Virus record (IMG/VR): IMGVR_UViG_3300030328_005397
Location: 1 to 43,026 of that record
Length of the DNA: 43,026 nucleotides
DNA from: a virus
Reading direction: 5' to 3' (one strand)
Shown: in pieces, positions 29,321 to 37,237 of the stretch
Layout of the letters: each line of letters opens with the position of its first letter
Numbering within the stretch: the first letter of the stretch is position 1
Made by a program: the position numbers and the translations under genes
Notes under the pieces: generated by a model
Seen by the model: the letters and a program-made list of their open reading frames with translations, nothing else
Databases searched by the model: none
Told to the model about the DNA's origin: nothing

Positions 29321-31898
29321 CTTTTCTTCTAGATTTAAAAAATTAAACCTGCCGCTTCACGGAGTAAGGCTGCCTAAATTTCATATTGAAGAAAGGTACA
29401 TAAAGCAGTTTGACTTAAAGGCAGATATAAATACTTATGATTTTCTGAGGGAGATTTGTCTAAAAAGATTTGCGGAACTTGGCTTGAGCAAGTCTAAAGA
29501 TAAAAAAACTTACATAGATAGAATAAAGTATGAACTTGAGATTTTAAAAGATCTTGATTTTACGGAATATATTTTATTAGTTTGGAAAGTAGTTTCTTAT
29601 TGTCGCGAAAACGATATTCCTCTCGGGTTAGGTAGAGGATCGGCTGCTGGTAGTATGGTTCTATACCTATTGCAGATTACTCAAGTAGACCCTGTAAAAT
29701 ATGATTTGTTTTTTGAGAGATTCGTTTCTAAAGCCCGAGCTAAAAAAACTATAGTAGACGGTGTCACCTACCTTGACGGGTCATTAATGTGTGACGTTGA
29801 CGTTGATGTATGCTATTACAGAAGACAAGAAGTGCTTAAATATTTAAAGGAGGAATTCAGCGGGAATACCTCTAAAATCTTAACCTTAAACACTCTTAGC
29901 GGTAAATTGGTTATGAAGGAGTGTGGAAAAGTTGCAGGTAGTAAAGAAGAGGCTGAGATGAGTTCTGTAACTAAGCTAATACCTAAAGTTTTTGGCCAAG
30001 TTAAGGATATAGGTGAAGCTTACGAAGAGGTGCCTAAGTTCGCAGAATGGTGCGATAAAAATCCTAAAGTTTATAAAATTGCGCTCAAGCTCAGAGGCTT
30101 AGTAAAAAATAAAGGCGTACATCCATCGGCTATCTTACTCTCTCACAACAAGTTAGTGGAAAGTTGCCCCTGCGAACTAGACTCAAGTAAGGAGCCGGTA
30201 TCATCTTTTGATATGGATTGGTCCCAAATGTTTAATGTAAAGCTTGATGTCTTGGGATTGAGAACCACATCAGTAGTTGATGCTTGTTGCAAAATTTTAA
30301 AAAAGAATAAAGGCATCGATATAAAAGCGGATGAAGTCGACTTAGACGATCCTTTTATCTATCAAAATCTTTTCGATTTAAAACAACGTCATGGTCTTTT
30401 TCAGATTGAGGCAGACGCAAACTACGAGGTATGCCGGAAGGTCAAACCAAAAAATTTAGAAGAGCTGAGTGCTGTCCTTGCTTTAGCGAGACCGGGAGCT
30501 ATGCAGTTTGTAGATCAATTTGCTTCATATACCAATAACGATGTTTATGAGGTTATTCACCCTTTCTTTGACGACATTTTAAAAAGCACCGGAGGCGTTT
30601 GTCTTTATCAAGAGCAGATGATGAAGATGGCTAATAAAATTGGCTTTAGTTTAGATGAGGCAGAGTTATTGCGTCGTATTGTAGGCAAAAAGAAGGTAAA
30701 CGAAGTCAAGAAGTGGAAGAAAAAAATTAAAGATAAAGTCAAAGAAAATAATCTCGAAAAAGAAATTGGAGATATTTTATGGGAAGTATTGGAGGATTCG
30801 GCGAATTATTCTTTTAATAAATCCCACTCTATATGTTACGCGTCTTTGGCCGCTATAACAGCTTTTCTTAAATTTAAATACCCTCAAGAGTTCTTTTTAG
30901 CGCTATTACAAATGACTCGTTACGAGCCTGACCCAATGGCTGAGATATCCAAGATAGCTAGAGAGCTCCCTAAATTTAACATAAAGCTTTTGGGGCCTCA
31001 CTTGATGAAGTCGGATATGGATTTTTGTATAGAAGGTAAGGATATAAGATTTGGGCTTACTTCCATAAAAGGTATTGCTGAAAAATCTATAAAAAAACTT
31101 CGATCATTCCAAGGCAAGTATTCAAATAAGTTCGAAGTGTTTCAAGCGGCAAATGAGGCGGGTATCGGAGTAGGAATATTATCAGCCTTAATACAAGCAG
31201 GGGCATTAGATGGTGTCTTCAATAAGCCCCGAAGCTATATGGTCGCCGAGGCTCAACTGTGGAATTTGTTAACCCCGAGAGAAAAGACTTTAGCTTTTGA
31301 AGTAGGAGACCAGAAGGAATTTGACTTAAGTAAAGTAGTTCAAGCAATGAACCGAGAACTTAAGGATGAGAAAGGCAGGCCTATCATAAAAGAGTCACGG
31401 ATGGATACAATTAAAAAACATTTCGGCCCCTACCGAGAAATCTTACAAAAGAATAAAGCTAATGAAGATTTTGCTAATTGGTATTATGAGAACGCTCTGC
31501 TAGGCTACACCCACGGTAAAAACCTAAAGCAAGTGCATGAAGACTACTCTCATTTAGACAGTGTTGAAGAAAGTTTAAATAAGGAACAAGGCTCTAAAGT
31601 AATTTTTATTGGGACGATTGAAGAGGCTTTCAATCCCACTAAAAGCAAGAAAGGTACTCCATATTTTAAAATACAAGTAAAAGACGAAACAAGTCTATGT
31701 ACTATACTAATGTTCTCTAATAAACGTAAAGATCACATTAAAACGTGCCGTGATTCAAACGGTGGCTCCTTACCGTCAAAAGGCAATATCGTGATTGTTA
31801 AAGGGACCCGAATGGACGGAGACACTATCTTTGCAGATTTAATAAAAGTCCAAGATCAAAAAATTTACATGAAGTTAAGTCAATTAAAAAAGGCTTGA
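29271..31898 (+). CDS. dnaE: DNA polymerase III alpha subunit, catalytic part without PHP domain
   Basis: 875 aa. After a basic tail of about 30 residues the protein begins at the spot where DnaE continues past its PHP domain (VRLPKFHIEE, DFLREICLKRF). Palm: GLGRGSAAGSMVLYLL (119-134, compare GPGRGSGAGSLVAYAL), CDVDVDVC (174-181) with the catalytic Asp177 and Asp179, and KLDVLGLRT (324-332) with the third Asp, 326. Thumb and fingers follow: NLFDLKQRHGLFQIE, LALARPGAM (about 400-408), YQEQMMKMA and NYSFNKSHSICYA (the 'FNkSHa.aYa' motif). A C-terminal OB fold (VIFIGTIEEA, YFKIQVKDET) ends the protein; no tau-binding domain is visible. It is the replicative polymerase of the phage, meant to work with the separate PHP and exonuclease subunits. 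DnaE is about 1,160 aa; this plus the 266-aa PHP protein gives 1,141. Confidence 0.95.
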   Translation: MPSTKNPKEKEEKKATSFSSRFKKLNLPLHGVRLPKFHIEERYIKQFDLKADINTYDFLREICLKRFAELGLSKSKDKKTYIDRIKYELEILKDLDFTEYILLVWKVVSYCRENDIPLGLGRGSAAGSMVLYLLQITQVDPVKYDLFFERFVSKARAKKTIVDGVTYLDGSLMCDVDVDVCYYRRQEVLKYLKEEFSGNTSKILTLNTLSGKLVMKECGKVAGSKEEAEMSSVTKLIPKVFGQVKDIGEAYEEVPKFAEWCDKNPKVYKIALKLRGLVKNKGVHPSAILLSHNKLVESCPCELDSSKEPVSSFDMDWSQMFNVKLDVLGLRTTSVVDACCKILKKNKGIDIKADEVDLDDPFIYQNLFDLKQRHGLFQIEADANYEVCRKVKPKNLEELSAVLALARPGAMQFVDQFASYTNNDVYEVIHPFFDDILKSTGGVCLYQEQMMKMANKIGFSLDEAELLRRIVGKKKVNEVKKWKKKIKDKVKENNLEKEIGDILWEVLEDSANYSFNKSHSICYASLAAITAFLKFKYPQEFFLALLQMTRYEPDPMAEISKIARELPKFNIKLLGPHLMKSDMDFCIEGKDIRFGLTSIKGIAEKSIKKLRSFQGKYSNKFEVFQAANEAGIGVGILSALIQAGALDGVFNKPRSYMVAEAQLWNLLTPREKTLAFEVGDQKEFDLSKVVQAMNRELKDEKGRPIIKESRMDTIKKHFGPYREILQKNKANEDFANWYYENALLGYTHGKNLKQVHEDYSHLDSVEESLNKEQGSKVIFIGTIEEAFNPTKSKKGTPYFKIQVKDETSLCTILMFSNKRKDHIKTCRDSNGGSLPSKGNIVIVKGTRMDGDTIFADLIKVQDQKIYMKLSQLKKA

Positions 31899-31923
31899 CT
31901 CCATTAACCATAACACATAAAAT
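31895..31923 (+). promoter_or_regulatory. Promoter for the 31936 SSB-tail gene
   Basis: TTGACT at 31895-31900 and TAAAAT at 31918-31923 are separated by exactly 17 bases. The ATG at 31936 is 12 bases further on, giving a leader of only about five bases. It begins on the polymerase stop codon. Confidence 0.72.
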
Positions 31924-31935
31924 AAATCGACTGAC

Positions 31936-32511
31936 ATGATTCAGTTCTACAAACCCAATTCGAAGAACACCGGCTCCGCCTGTTCTTTTTCATACAATAA
32001 GAAGGAGAAAGCCTTATGGGTAAACTTCATTCGACAGGTCTCTTGGAATCCAGAAACTAAAAATGGAACCTTCAAGGGTGCAGCGCCAGACAAAAAGGCG
32101 TACTCGAAGTTCAGTGTTACTGAGCTTGCAGGGTTAGTTCATGCTATTGAAACTAACGGAGAATTTGGCAACTTCCATGGAACTAAGGAGAGAAATACTA
32201 CGTTTAAGTTTTCTCCATACATGCGTGATGGTAGCCAAGTAGGATTCAGTTTCTCGCTTAATCAAAACAATTCCGCGGAAAATGTTAAAAAATCTTTTAT
32301 TATTGGATTTACTTTCGCAGAAGGTCGGATGCTAAAAGAGTATGCCCTAACTGTATTAAAAAATTATTTTACAGATAGTATAGAATCCAACCAGTTTGAT
32401 AATTCCAAGCAGAACAATTCAACAAAACCTCAGCAAAAAGCCGAGAAAAAAGTTGAAAATGTGCCATCTACCCAAGATAATACTCCAGAAGATGACGGTA
32501 TTCCTTGGTAA
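31936..32511 (+). CDS. Probable single-stranded DNA-binding protein with SSB-type tail
   Basis: The 191-aa protein has a beta-rich core: IQFYKPNSKNTGSACSFSYN, LWVNFIRQVSWNPETKNGTF, KFSVTELAGLVHAIE, and then FSPYMRDGSQVGFSFSLNQN. This layout is like PC4/Whirly-type or T4 gp32-like small phage SSBs in which long antiparallel strands carry aromatic residues. A Gln/Asn/Lys-rich linker (residues about 150-175) leads to PEDDGIPW, a near copy of the SSB tip DDDIPF. That C-terminal tip in bacterial SSBs recruits helicase, primase and nucleases. It has its own promoter and sits right after the polymerase, as expected for an SSB. The family assignment is from layout only. The stop is a TAATG overlap with the next gene. 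Confidence 0.75.
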   Translation: MIQFYKPNSKNTGSACSFSYNKKEKALWVNFIRQVSWNPETKNGTFKGAAPDKKAYSKFSVTELAGLVHAIETNGEFGNFHGTKERNTTFKFSPYMRDGSQVGFSFSLNQNNSAENVKKSFIIGFTFAEGRMLKEYALTVLKNYFTDSIESNQFDNSKQNNSTKPQQKAEKKVENVPSTQDNTPEDDGIPW

Positions 32512-34436
32512 TGAAGAAGCTTTTATTTCAAACTGACTCAAGTTTAGCTAAGACGGGCTTTGGCAGAAATGCTAAAGCCCTCTTATCTTATCTATATAAA
32601 ACAAAAAAATACGAAATAGTTCAGTACTGTTGCGGAACTTCCTACTCCGACCCAAATCTTCAACGTACTCCATGGAAGTCTATTGGTACTTTACCTGACG
32701 ATCCCAACGAGAGGCATCGCATTAGCCAAGATGCAGGACAGGCCCGTTTAGCAAGTTATGGTGGATATCTAATAGATAAAGTTATAAAAAAAGAGAAGCC
32801 TGACTGCTATTTCGGGGTTCAAGATATATGGGGGACTGAATTCGCCATAGATAAACCTTGGTTTAGTAAAATAAATTCTGTTATTTGGACAACTTTAGAC
32901 TCCCTTCCGATTCTCCCTACCGCTATAAATAATGCGCCTAAGATAAAAAATTATTGGATATGGAGTAATTTTGCCACCAAAGCCTTAAATGAAATGGGGC
33001 ATAATCACGTTAAGACTATGCATGGATGCATTGAGACGAAAGACTTTTACAAGCTTAACGATGAAGAACGGCTGGAGCTAAGGCGGAAAAATAATATAGA
33101 AGAAGATGCTTTTGTAATAGGTTTTGTTTTTAGGAATCAACTTAGAAAGTCTGTACCCAACTTGCTAGAAGGCTACGCAAAATGGAAAGAACAGGAGAAA
33201 CCAAAAAAGAAAACATATTTATTATTTCATACATTTTGGAAAGAGGGCTGGAATATCCATTCATTAGCCAAAGAGTACGGTATAGATAAATCAGAAATAC
33301 TGACTACTTATGTTTGTAAAAAATGCAGTAACTACCAAATTAAATCTTACGAAGGAGAGGACAAAGACTGCCCTATATGCAATTCTAAAAAATCTCAAGT
33401 TACTACTAATGTAGGTTTTGGAGTCACGGAAAAACAGTTAAATGAAGTATACAATCTTATGGATATGTATTGCCACCCCTTCACTAGCGGTGGCCAAGAA
33501 ATACCTATTCAAGAAGCTAAACTTACCGAGCTAATAACGGCGGTCACCAATTACAGTTGCGGCGAAGAACAATGTGAAGAAGGCTCCGGCTCTTTACCTT
33601 TAGATTGGTCAGAATACAGGGAACACCAGACAGAATTCAAAAAAGCTTCCACTTGCCCTTTTTCCATAGCTACTAACATAGACGTTGTTTACAATATGTC
33701 TGCGGAAGAAAGGGAAAAGGAAGGTAGGCTTTCTAGGCAGTGGGTTATAGATAACTTTTCAGTTGAAGTAATTGGTAAGAAGTTTGAAGAGTTTATAGAC
33801 TCTTGTCCTCCAGCAGATTACAAATTCGAGGAGGAGCAAGAAGCAGCAAGTCAAAAAAGGAACTTCCCAGACGCCTACGTGCCTCATATAGAAAGCGACT
33901 CAGAATGGGTTTTGTCTCTGTATAAAAATATTTTAAATACAGATAATCATGTAAATGACGATGGCTACAAAAACTGGATGAATTCCCTAAGCAGTAATGT
34001 CCCCCGTTCTCAGGTTGAAGAGTATTTTCGAAAAGTAGCTAGAGATCATAATGCTAAATTTTTTCCAGTTAAAATTGAAGATCTTTTGGATAAAGATGAC
34101 GAAGGTAGTAGGATATTGTACGTAATACCAGAGTCAGGGGTTGATGTTTTTATTTCAACATCCCTATTTAAATCAATTAAAAATAAATACCCTAACTATA
34201 ACTTATACGTAGCAACCAAGCCTGACCATTATCACATTCTAGACGGCAATGAATATGTCCATAAAATCATACCCTACAACCCTCAATTTGATAACACTCT
34301 GTTTTTAGAGGGTGTGGGAGCGAATAAAGGTTTTTTTGAAATAGCTTTTACTCCTTACTTGACAAGTCAACGCTCAAGTAATTACATTCACAATGGCAAA
34401 GATATAATAGACACACAATCATTATGCACATTTTAG
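32511..34436 (+). CDS. Multidomain glycosyltransferase: GT4 lobe with zinc ribbon, DUF4214-like and GT9-like parts
   Basis: 641 aa. The first 440 residues look like a GT-B glycosyltransferase: LAKTGFGRNAKALL (13-26), FVIGFVFRNQLRKSVPNLLEG (201-221, part) and the donor-site region SGGQEIPIQEAKLTE (327-341). Between them is a four-cysteine zinc ribbon, CKKC (269-272) and CPIC (287-290), an unusual insertion. Residues about 464-510 (EWVLSLYKNILNTD, then DDGYKNWMNSL, PRSQVEEYFR) match DUF4214, a module of surface-associated proteins. Residues 534-641 (ILYVIPESGVDVFISTSLFKS, then YLYVATKPDHYHIL-like strands) resemble the N-terminal half of a GT9 heptosyltransferase and stop abruptly. The C half may be the next gene, so this protein may be truncated. 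The ATG 32511 overlaps the previous stop; a TTG 6 bases upstream is less likely. Confidence 0.78.
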   Translation: MKKLLFQTDSSLAKTGFGRNAKALLSYLYKTKKYEIVQYCCGTSYSDPNLQRTPWKSIGTLPDDPNERHRISQDAGQARLASYGGYLIDKVIKKEKPDCYFGVQDIWGTEFAIDKPWFSKINSVIWTTLDSLPILPTAINNAPKIKNYWIWSNFATKALNEMGHNHVKTMHGCIETKDFYKLNDEERLELRRKNNIEEDAFVIGFVFRNQLRKSVPNLLEGYAKWKEQEKPKKKTYLLFHTFWKEGWNIHSLAKEYGIDKSEILTTYVCKKCSNYQIKSYEGEDKDCPICNSKKSQVTTNVGFGVTEKQLNEVYNLMDMYCHPFTSGGQEIPIQEAKLTELITAVTNYSCGEEQCEEGSGSLPLDWSEYREHQTEFKKASTCPFSIATNIDVVYNMSAEEREKEGRLSRQWVIDNFSVEVIGKKFEEFIDSCPPADYKFEEEQEAASQKRNFPDAYVPHIESDSEWVLSLYKNILNTDNHVNDDGYKNWMNSLSSNVPRSQVEEYFRKVARDHNAKFFPVKIEDLLDKDDEGSRILYVIPESGVDVFISTSLFKSIKNKYPNYNLYVATKPDHYHILDGNEYVHKIIPYNPQFDNTLFLEGVGANKGFFEIAFTPYLTSQRSSNYIHNGKDIIDTQSLCTF

Positions 34437-35611
34437 AATCTTACGCTTTACAAAATGATCTAAAAATAGATAAAGCTTTATTGTACGAAAAGTTTTTCCC
34501 TCTTGCTGTAGATAAGTATATTACGATAGACACTTCCAGTATGAACACCTCTGCGATGAGTTACGATCACTGGCAACTTGTCGTTGATATAATTAAGCCC
34601 TTCGTGGAAGCTGAAGGCATACAGATAGTTCAACTAGGTGAAAAGAATTGTATTCCTTTAACGGGATGCTACATGGCGATAGGTCAATGCAATTTCAATC
34701 AAAAAGCTTATGTCGTAAAAAATTCATTACTTCACTTAAGCTCCAATAATGAATCTTCACATATCGCTTCTCACTTTGATAAAAAATCAGTTACCTTGTT
34801 CCCGTATAACTGTTATATATCTCAATTTAAACCTTACTGGAGTACTCCCAAAAATTTAGAAATATTACAAGGCGCAAGTTCTACGGAGAGACCATCCTAT
34901 AACCCCAGCGAAAACCCTAAATCAATTAACACTGTCAGACCGGAAGAAGTAGCTGAAAAAGCTTTACGTTTTTTAAATATTGATACTTTTAAAGCCCAGT
35001 ATAGAACCTTGAGGATTGGCTCGTCTTTTCACAGACCTAGAATAGAATCTAATCTTTCTCATTTGTTAGACGCAAAAAAACTAGGGATGTCATCCTTGAT
35101 AATGAGGATGGATTTAAACTTTAATGAAGAAGTTTTAGTAAAGCAATTACAAAGCTGCCCTTGTTCAATTATTACGACTCGACCATTAAATGATTTTATA
35201 ATTAATAATTATCATAAACAAATAGTAGAGCTAGTCTACTACATAACTGACGATCACGATCCTGAATTTATAAAAAAAGTAAAATCTAAATCAATAACTT
35301 TTCTCCTAAGAACTAGAAAGGATCAACAATCCATACCGGATTTAAAGCTTGATTACTTTGACCTCGGCATGATTCAACCTGTTCCGGAAAAAAGTAAAAA
35401 TAATTTTATTGAATTAAAAGATAAAAATAATCTTTATTATAAATCTAAGCATTTTATTATACATGACAATCAATTTTATCCTTGCACGGCAGCTTTAAAC
35501 AGGCTGAAACAAGGCAGCCCAACTATGGATCACGAACCTCAAGAAGTAATAGATGATCCTATTTTCTGGGAAGAGGAAGAACATTTTCATTTCTTTGAAA
35601 AAATTGGTTGA
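34424..35611 (+). CDS. GT9-like C-terminal half, possibly split from the gene upstream
   Basis: The 395-aa protein starts in the -1 frame relative to the gene before, with a 13-nt overlap. Residues about 25-140 fit the second half of a GT9-type glycosyltransferase: KYITIDTSSMNTSAMSYDHW, IIKPFVEAEGIQIVQLGEKN and SSHIASHFDKKSVTLFPYNC (each part), where the 's..Has.f.kk.v.Lf' strand is typical. Residues 185-395 are a second region with no recognised motif; cysteines are scattered. The end is very acidic (DPIFWEEEEHFHFFEK). It may be a normal, translationally coupled separate protein, or the tail of a single enzyme broken by a shift. It is followed by an embedded promoter. Confidence 0.7.
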   Translation: MHILESYALQNDLKIDKALLYEKFFPLAVDKYITIDTSSMNTSAMSYDHWQLVVDIIKPFVEAEGIQIVQLGEKNCIPLTGCYMAIGQCNFNQKAYVVKNSLLHLSSNNESSHIASHFDKKSVTLFPYNCYISQFKPYWSTPKNLEILQGASSTERPSYNPSENPKSINTVRPEEVAEKALRFLNIDTFKAQYRTLRIGSSFHRPRIESNLSHLLDAKKLGMSSLIMRMDLNFNEEVLVKQLQSCPCSIITTRPLNDFIINNYHKQIVELVYYITDDHDPEFIKKVKSKSITFLLRTRKDQQSIPDLKLDYFDLGMIQPVPEKSKNNFIELKDKNNLYYKSKHFIIHDNQFYPCTAALNRLKQGSPTMDHEPQEVIDDPIFWEEEEHFHFFEKIG

Positions 35612-35636
35612 CGAGCGTCCCCGAGTCTCGTAACAT
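35608..35636 (+). promoter_or_regulatory. Promoter for the 35648 gene
   Basis: TTGACG at 35608-35613 (overlapping the stop of the previous gene) and TAACAT at 35631-35636 are separated by 17 bases. The ATG at 35648 is 11 bases on. The gap between the two genes is only 36 bases, so the promoter fills nearly all of it. Confidence 0.65.
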
Positions 35637-35647
35637 TCATTGGACAT

Positions 35648-36376
35648 ATGGCAGCTAAAGAGATAAACAAACCTCCTCACATATTCATTCGCAACAAGTA
35701 CGGGCTTATCGAGGATGAAACCGTAAAATATCATTTCAATGAAGATGGCACTGTAAATTGGCGTAAAATGATAAAGCCAGAATTTTTAGTAGCCAATAGG
35801 GAGCGTACCGATGAAACAGATATAAATAAATTAGAAGATAATGAGTTAATTATCTTACTCGGCGGCTTAAAAGATTTAGCTTCCGTAAGAGGTTTTAATT
35901 CAGTGACTTACAAAGTCCATGAGGCATCTCCCGAGTATGTATGCGCTTCATGCTCGATTACTTGGATAGCTAATTATGAAACCCAAGCAGCAGGGGAAGA
36001 TGCTGTGACTTTTGAGGCTATTGCTGACGCAGGGATAAAAAATACTGAAAGCTTCGGCCAAATGTACCTTGCCGCCATAGCTGAGAACAGAGCTTTTTGT
36101 CGTGCCGTTAGGAACTTTTTACGTATAAATATCGTAGCTAAGGAAGAATGTAAAACCGTTAGGATTTCTAAACCTAGCTCCAACGTTAATTCAGCTTCTC
36201 CAGACATTTTCTTGAAAAATTTAATGAAGGAAAAGAAAATTGAATTTTCCTCAATAAAAGAAAAAATGGTCAAGGAATCAGTTGACGGAGCGGAAAGCTG
36301 GTCCTCTATAAGAGATATCCCTCGCCTTAAAATGTTTGAGATTATTGAGAGAATGCAGAAGAAGTCAGCTAAATGA
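35648..36376 (+). CDS. Possible single-strand annealing/ssDNA-binding protein, 242 aa
   Basis: The N-terminal half (WRKMIKPEFLVANRERTDE, LIILLGGLKDLASVRGFNS) is followed by a beta-hairpin segment with CASCSITWIANYET, and then AIADAGIKNTESFGQMYLAA and IAENRAFCRAVRNFLRINI (about residues 140-158). The 'A-x-x-x-N-R-A-x-x-R-x-x-R' helix is of a kind I know from phage Rad52-like/Erf/RecT-type annealing proteins and from several unnamed phage ssDNA-associated proteins. The Cys-x2-Cys is a possible metal site. It is followed, with overlap, by a nuclease gene, the usual exonuclease-annealing pairing. I am not sure of the family. Confidence 0.55.
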   Translation: MAAKEINKPPHIFIRNKYGLIEDETVKYHFNEDGTVNWRKMIKPEFLVANRERTDETDINKLEDNELIILLGGLKDLASVRGFNSVTYKVHEASPEYVCASCSITWIANYETQAAGEDAVTFEAIADAGIKNTESFGQMYLAAIAENRAFCRAVRNFLRINIVAKEECKTVRISKPSSNVNSASPDIFLKNLMKEKKIEFSSIKEKMVKESVDGAESWSSIRDIPRLKMFEIIERMQKKSAK

Positions 36377-36891
36377 AGCTAGACAGATACACAACTGAGG
36401 GCAAAAAGTTTATAGGTGAGGAAAGAGCCACGGGTAAACTTATTGAAAAACATTATGGAGTAAGGGTTGTTTTCGCTCAGAACGATGCTGAAAAATTTGA
36501 CGCTTTCATCCATAAAGGCAATGAGTTAGTAGGAGTAGCGGAAATGAAGACTCGGGTTTTTTGGAATCGTGACGCTGGTACTTTTTTCACTTTGGATAAG
36601 CTTAGAGACAAAGGTTATTTAATAACGGCGGAAAAGCTTGATATCTTAAAAAAACAAAGCCGAATATATAACGTTTATGGTTATGTTTTTGTCTATTTAC
36701 CTAAAGATAAAAAAGTTGTATCTTTTAAAGTTTCAGATAAAGAAGGTAATTTTTTATTTAATTTTAAAAGGTTTAGAACTAAAACTAAATATAGCTGCAA
36801 CGATTACAAAGGCGACACAGAAAGAGTCAATGCTTTTTTGCCGATAAAGAATAACGCTCACTTTACATACTTTAACGTACCTAATTACTAA
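36373..36891 (+). CDS. PD-(D/E)XK endonuclease-like protein, 172 aa
   Basis: KFDAFIHKGNELVGVAEMKTR (about 42-62) has the nuclease core in order: Asp in FDAF, then Glu-x-Lys in the strand GVAEMKTR. This is the D...ExK arrangement of Holliday-junction resolvase-type and restriction-type nucleases. Downstream are aromatic and basic residues (FFTLDKLRDKGYL, FKRFRTKTKYSC). The gene overlaps the end of the possible annealing protein (4 nt) and is in TAATG overlap with a cupin gene. I infer a recombination or repair nuclease. Confidence 0.75.
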   Translation: MKLDRYTTEGKKFIGEERATGKLIEKHYGVRVVFAQNDAEKFDAFIHKGNELVGVAEMKTRVFWNRDAGTFFTLDKLRDKGYLITAEKLDILKKQSRIYNVYGYVFVYLPKDKKVVSFKVSDKEGNFLFNFKRFRTKTKYSCNDYKGDTERVNAFLPIKNNAHFTYFNVPNY

Positions 36892-37235
36892 TGATTAAGA
36901 GAGTAGAGAAACGATGGGGCCATGAATTATGGCTTGCAAACAATAAAGAAGAAAACTATTGCGGTAAAATTCTTCACATAAAAGAAGGTCAATCGACTTC
37001 TATGCATTTTCACGTAAATAAACATGAGACTTTTTATGTGTTAAAAGGCACTCTTTGTGTCAACGTTCTCGACACAGAGACTACCGAAGCTACCCCAGTG
37101 TACGTTAAAGCTGGTGAGAGTTTCGAGGTTAGTAGGATTGTCCCTCATAAGCTTTCGCCGCTGGATGAAGCAGTTGAATTTATTGAAATAAGCACCTTCC
37201 ACGAAGATAGTGATAGTTATAGAGTGAGTAAGTAA
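36891..37235 (+). CDS. Cupin-domain protein, mannose-6-phosphate isomerase/epimerase type
   Basis: The 114-aa protein is a single cupin barrel. The first part, KRWGHELWLANNKEENYCGK, matches the start of cupin-2 sugar isomerase tails ('kpWG.e.w......y..k.l.i..g'). Then comes SMHFHVNKHETFYVLKGTL (about 37-55) with the metal ligands His-x-His...Glu. IVPHKLSPLDEAVEFIEIS (about 84-102) supplies the second cupin motif with a His. Such domains bind metal and nucleotide sugars or sugar phosphates; this one likely works as a mannose-6-phosphate isomerase-like enzyme feeding GDP-mannose, with phosphomannomutase at 42236. Confidence 0.83.
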   Translation: MIKRVEKRWGHELWLANNKEENYCGKILHIKEGQSTSMHFHVNKHETFYVLKGTLCVNVLDTETTEATPVYVKAGESFEVSRIVPHKLSPLDEAVEFIEISTFHEDSDSYRVSK

Positions 37236-37237
37236 AG

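Noticed and set aside
27577-31898. Intein-type split of the polymerase, as in cyanobacterial DnaE
   Set aside because: The end of the PHP protein and the start of the polymerase have no intein motifs (no Cys/Ser block A start or His-Asn block), and a separate exonuclease gene lies between.
34416-34440. Programmed -1 frameshift site joining 32511 and 34424
   Set aside because: No X-XXY-YYZ heptamer in the right frame was seen in the overlap. I keep the split itself as a finding but not the frameshift claim.
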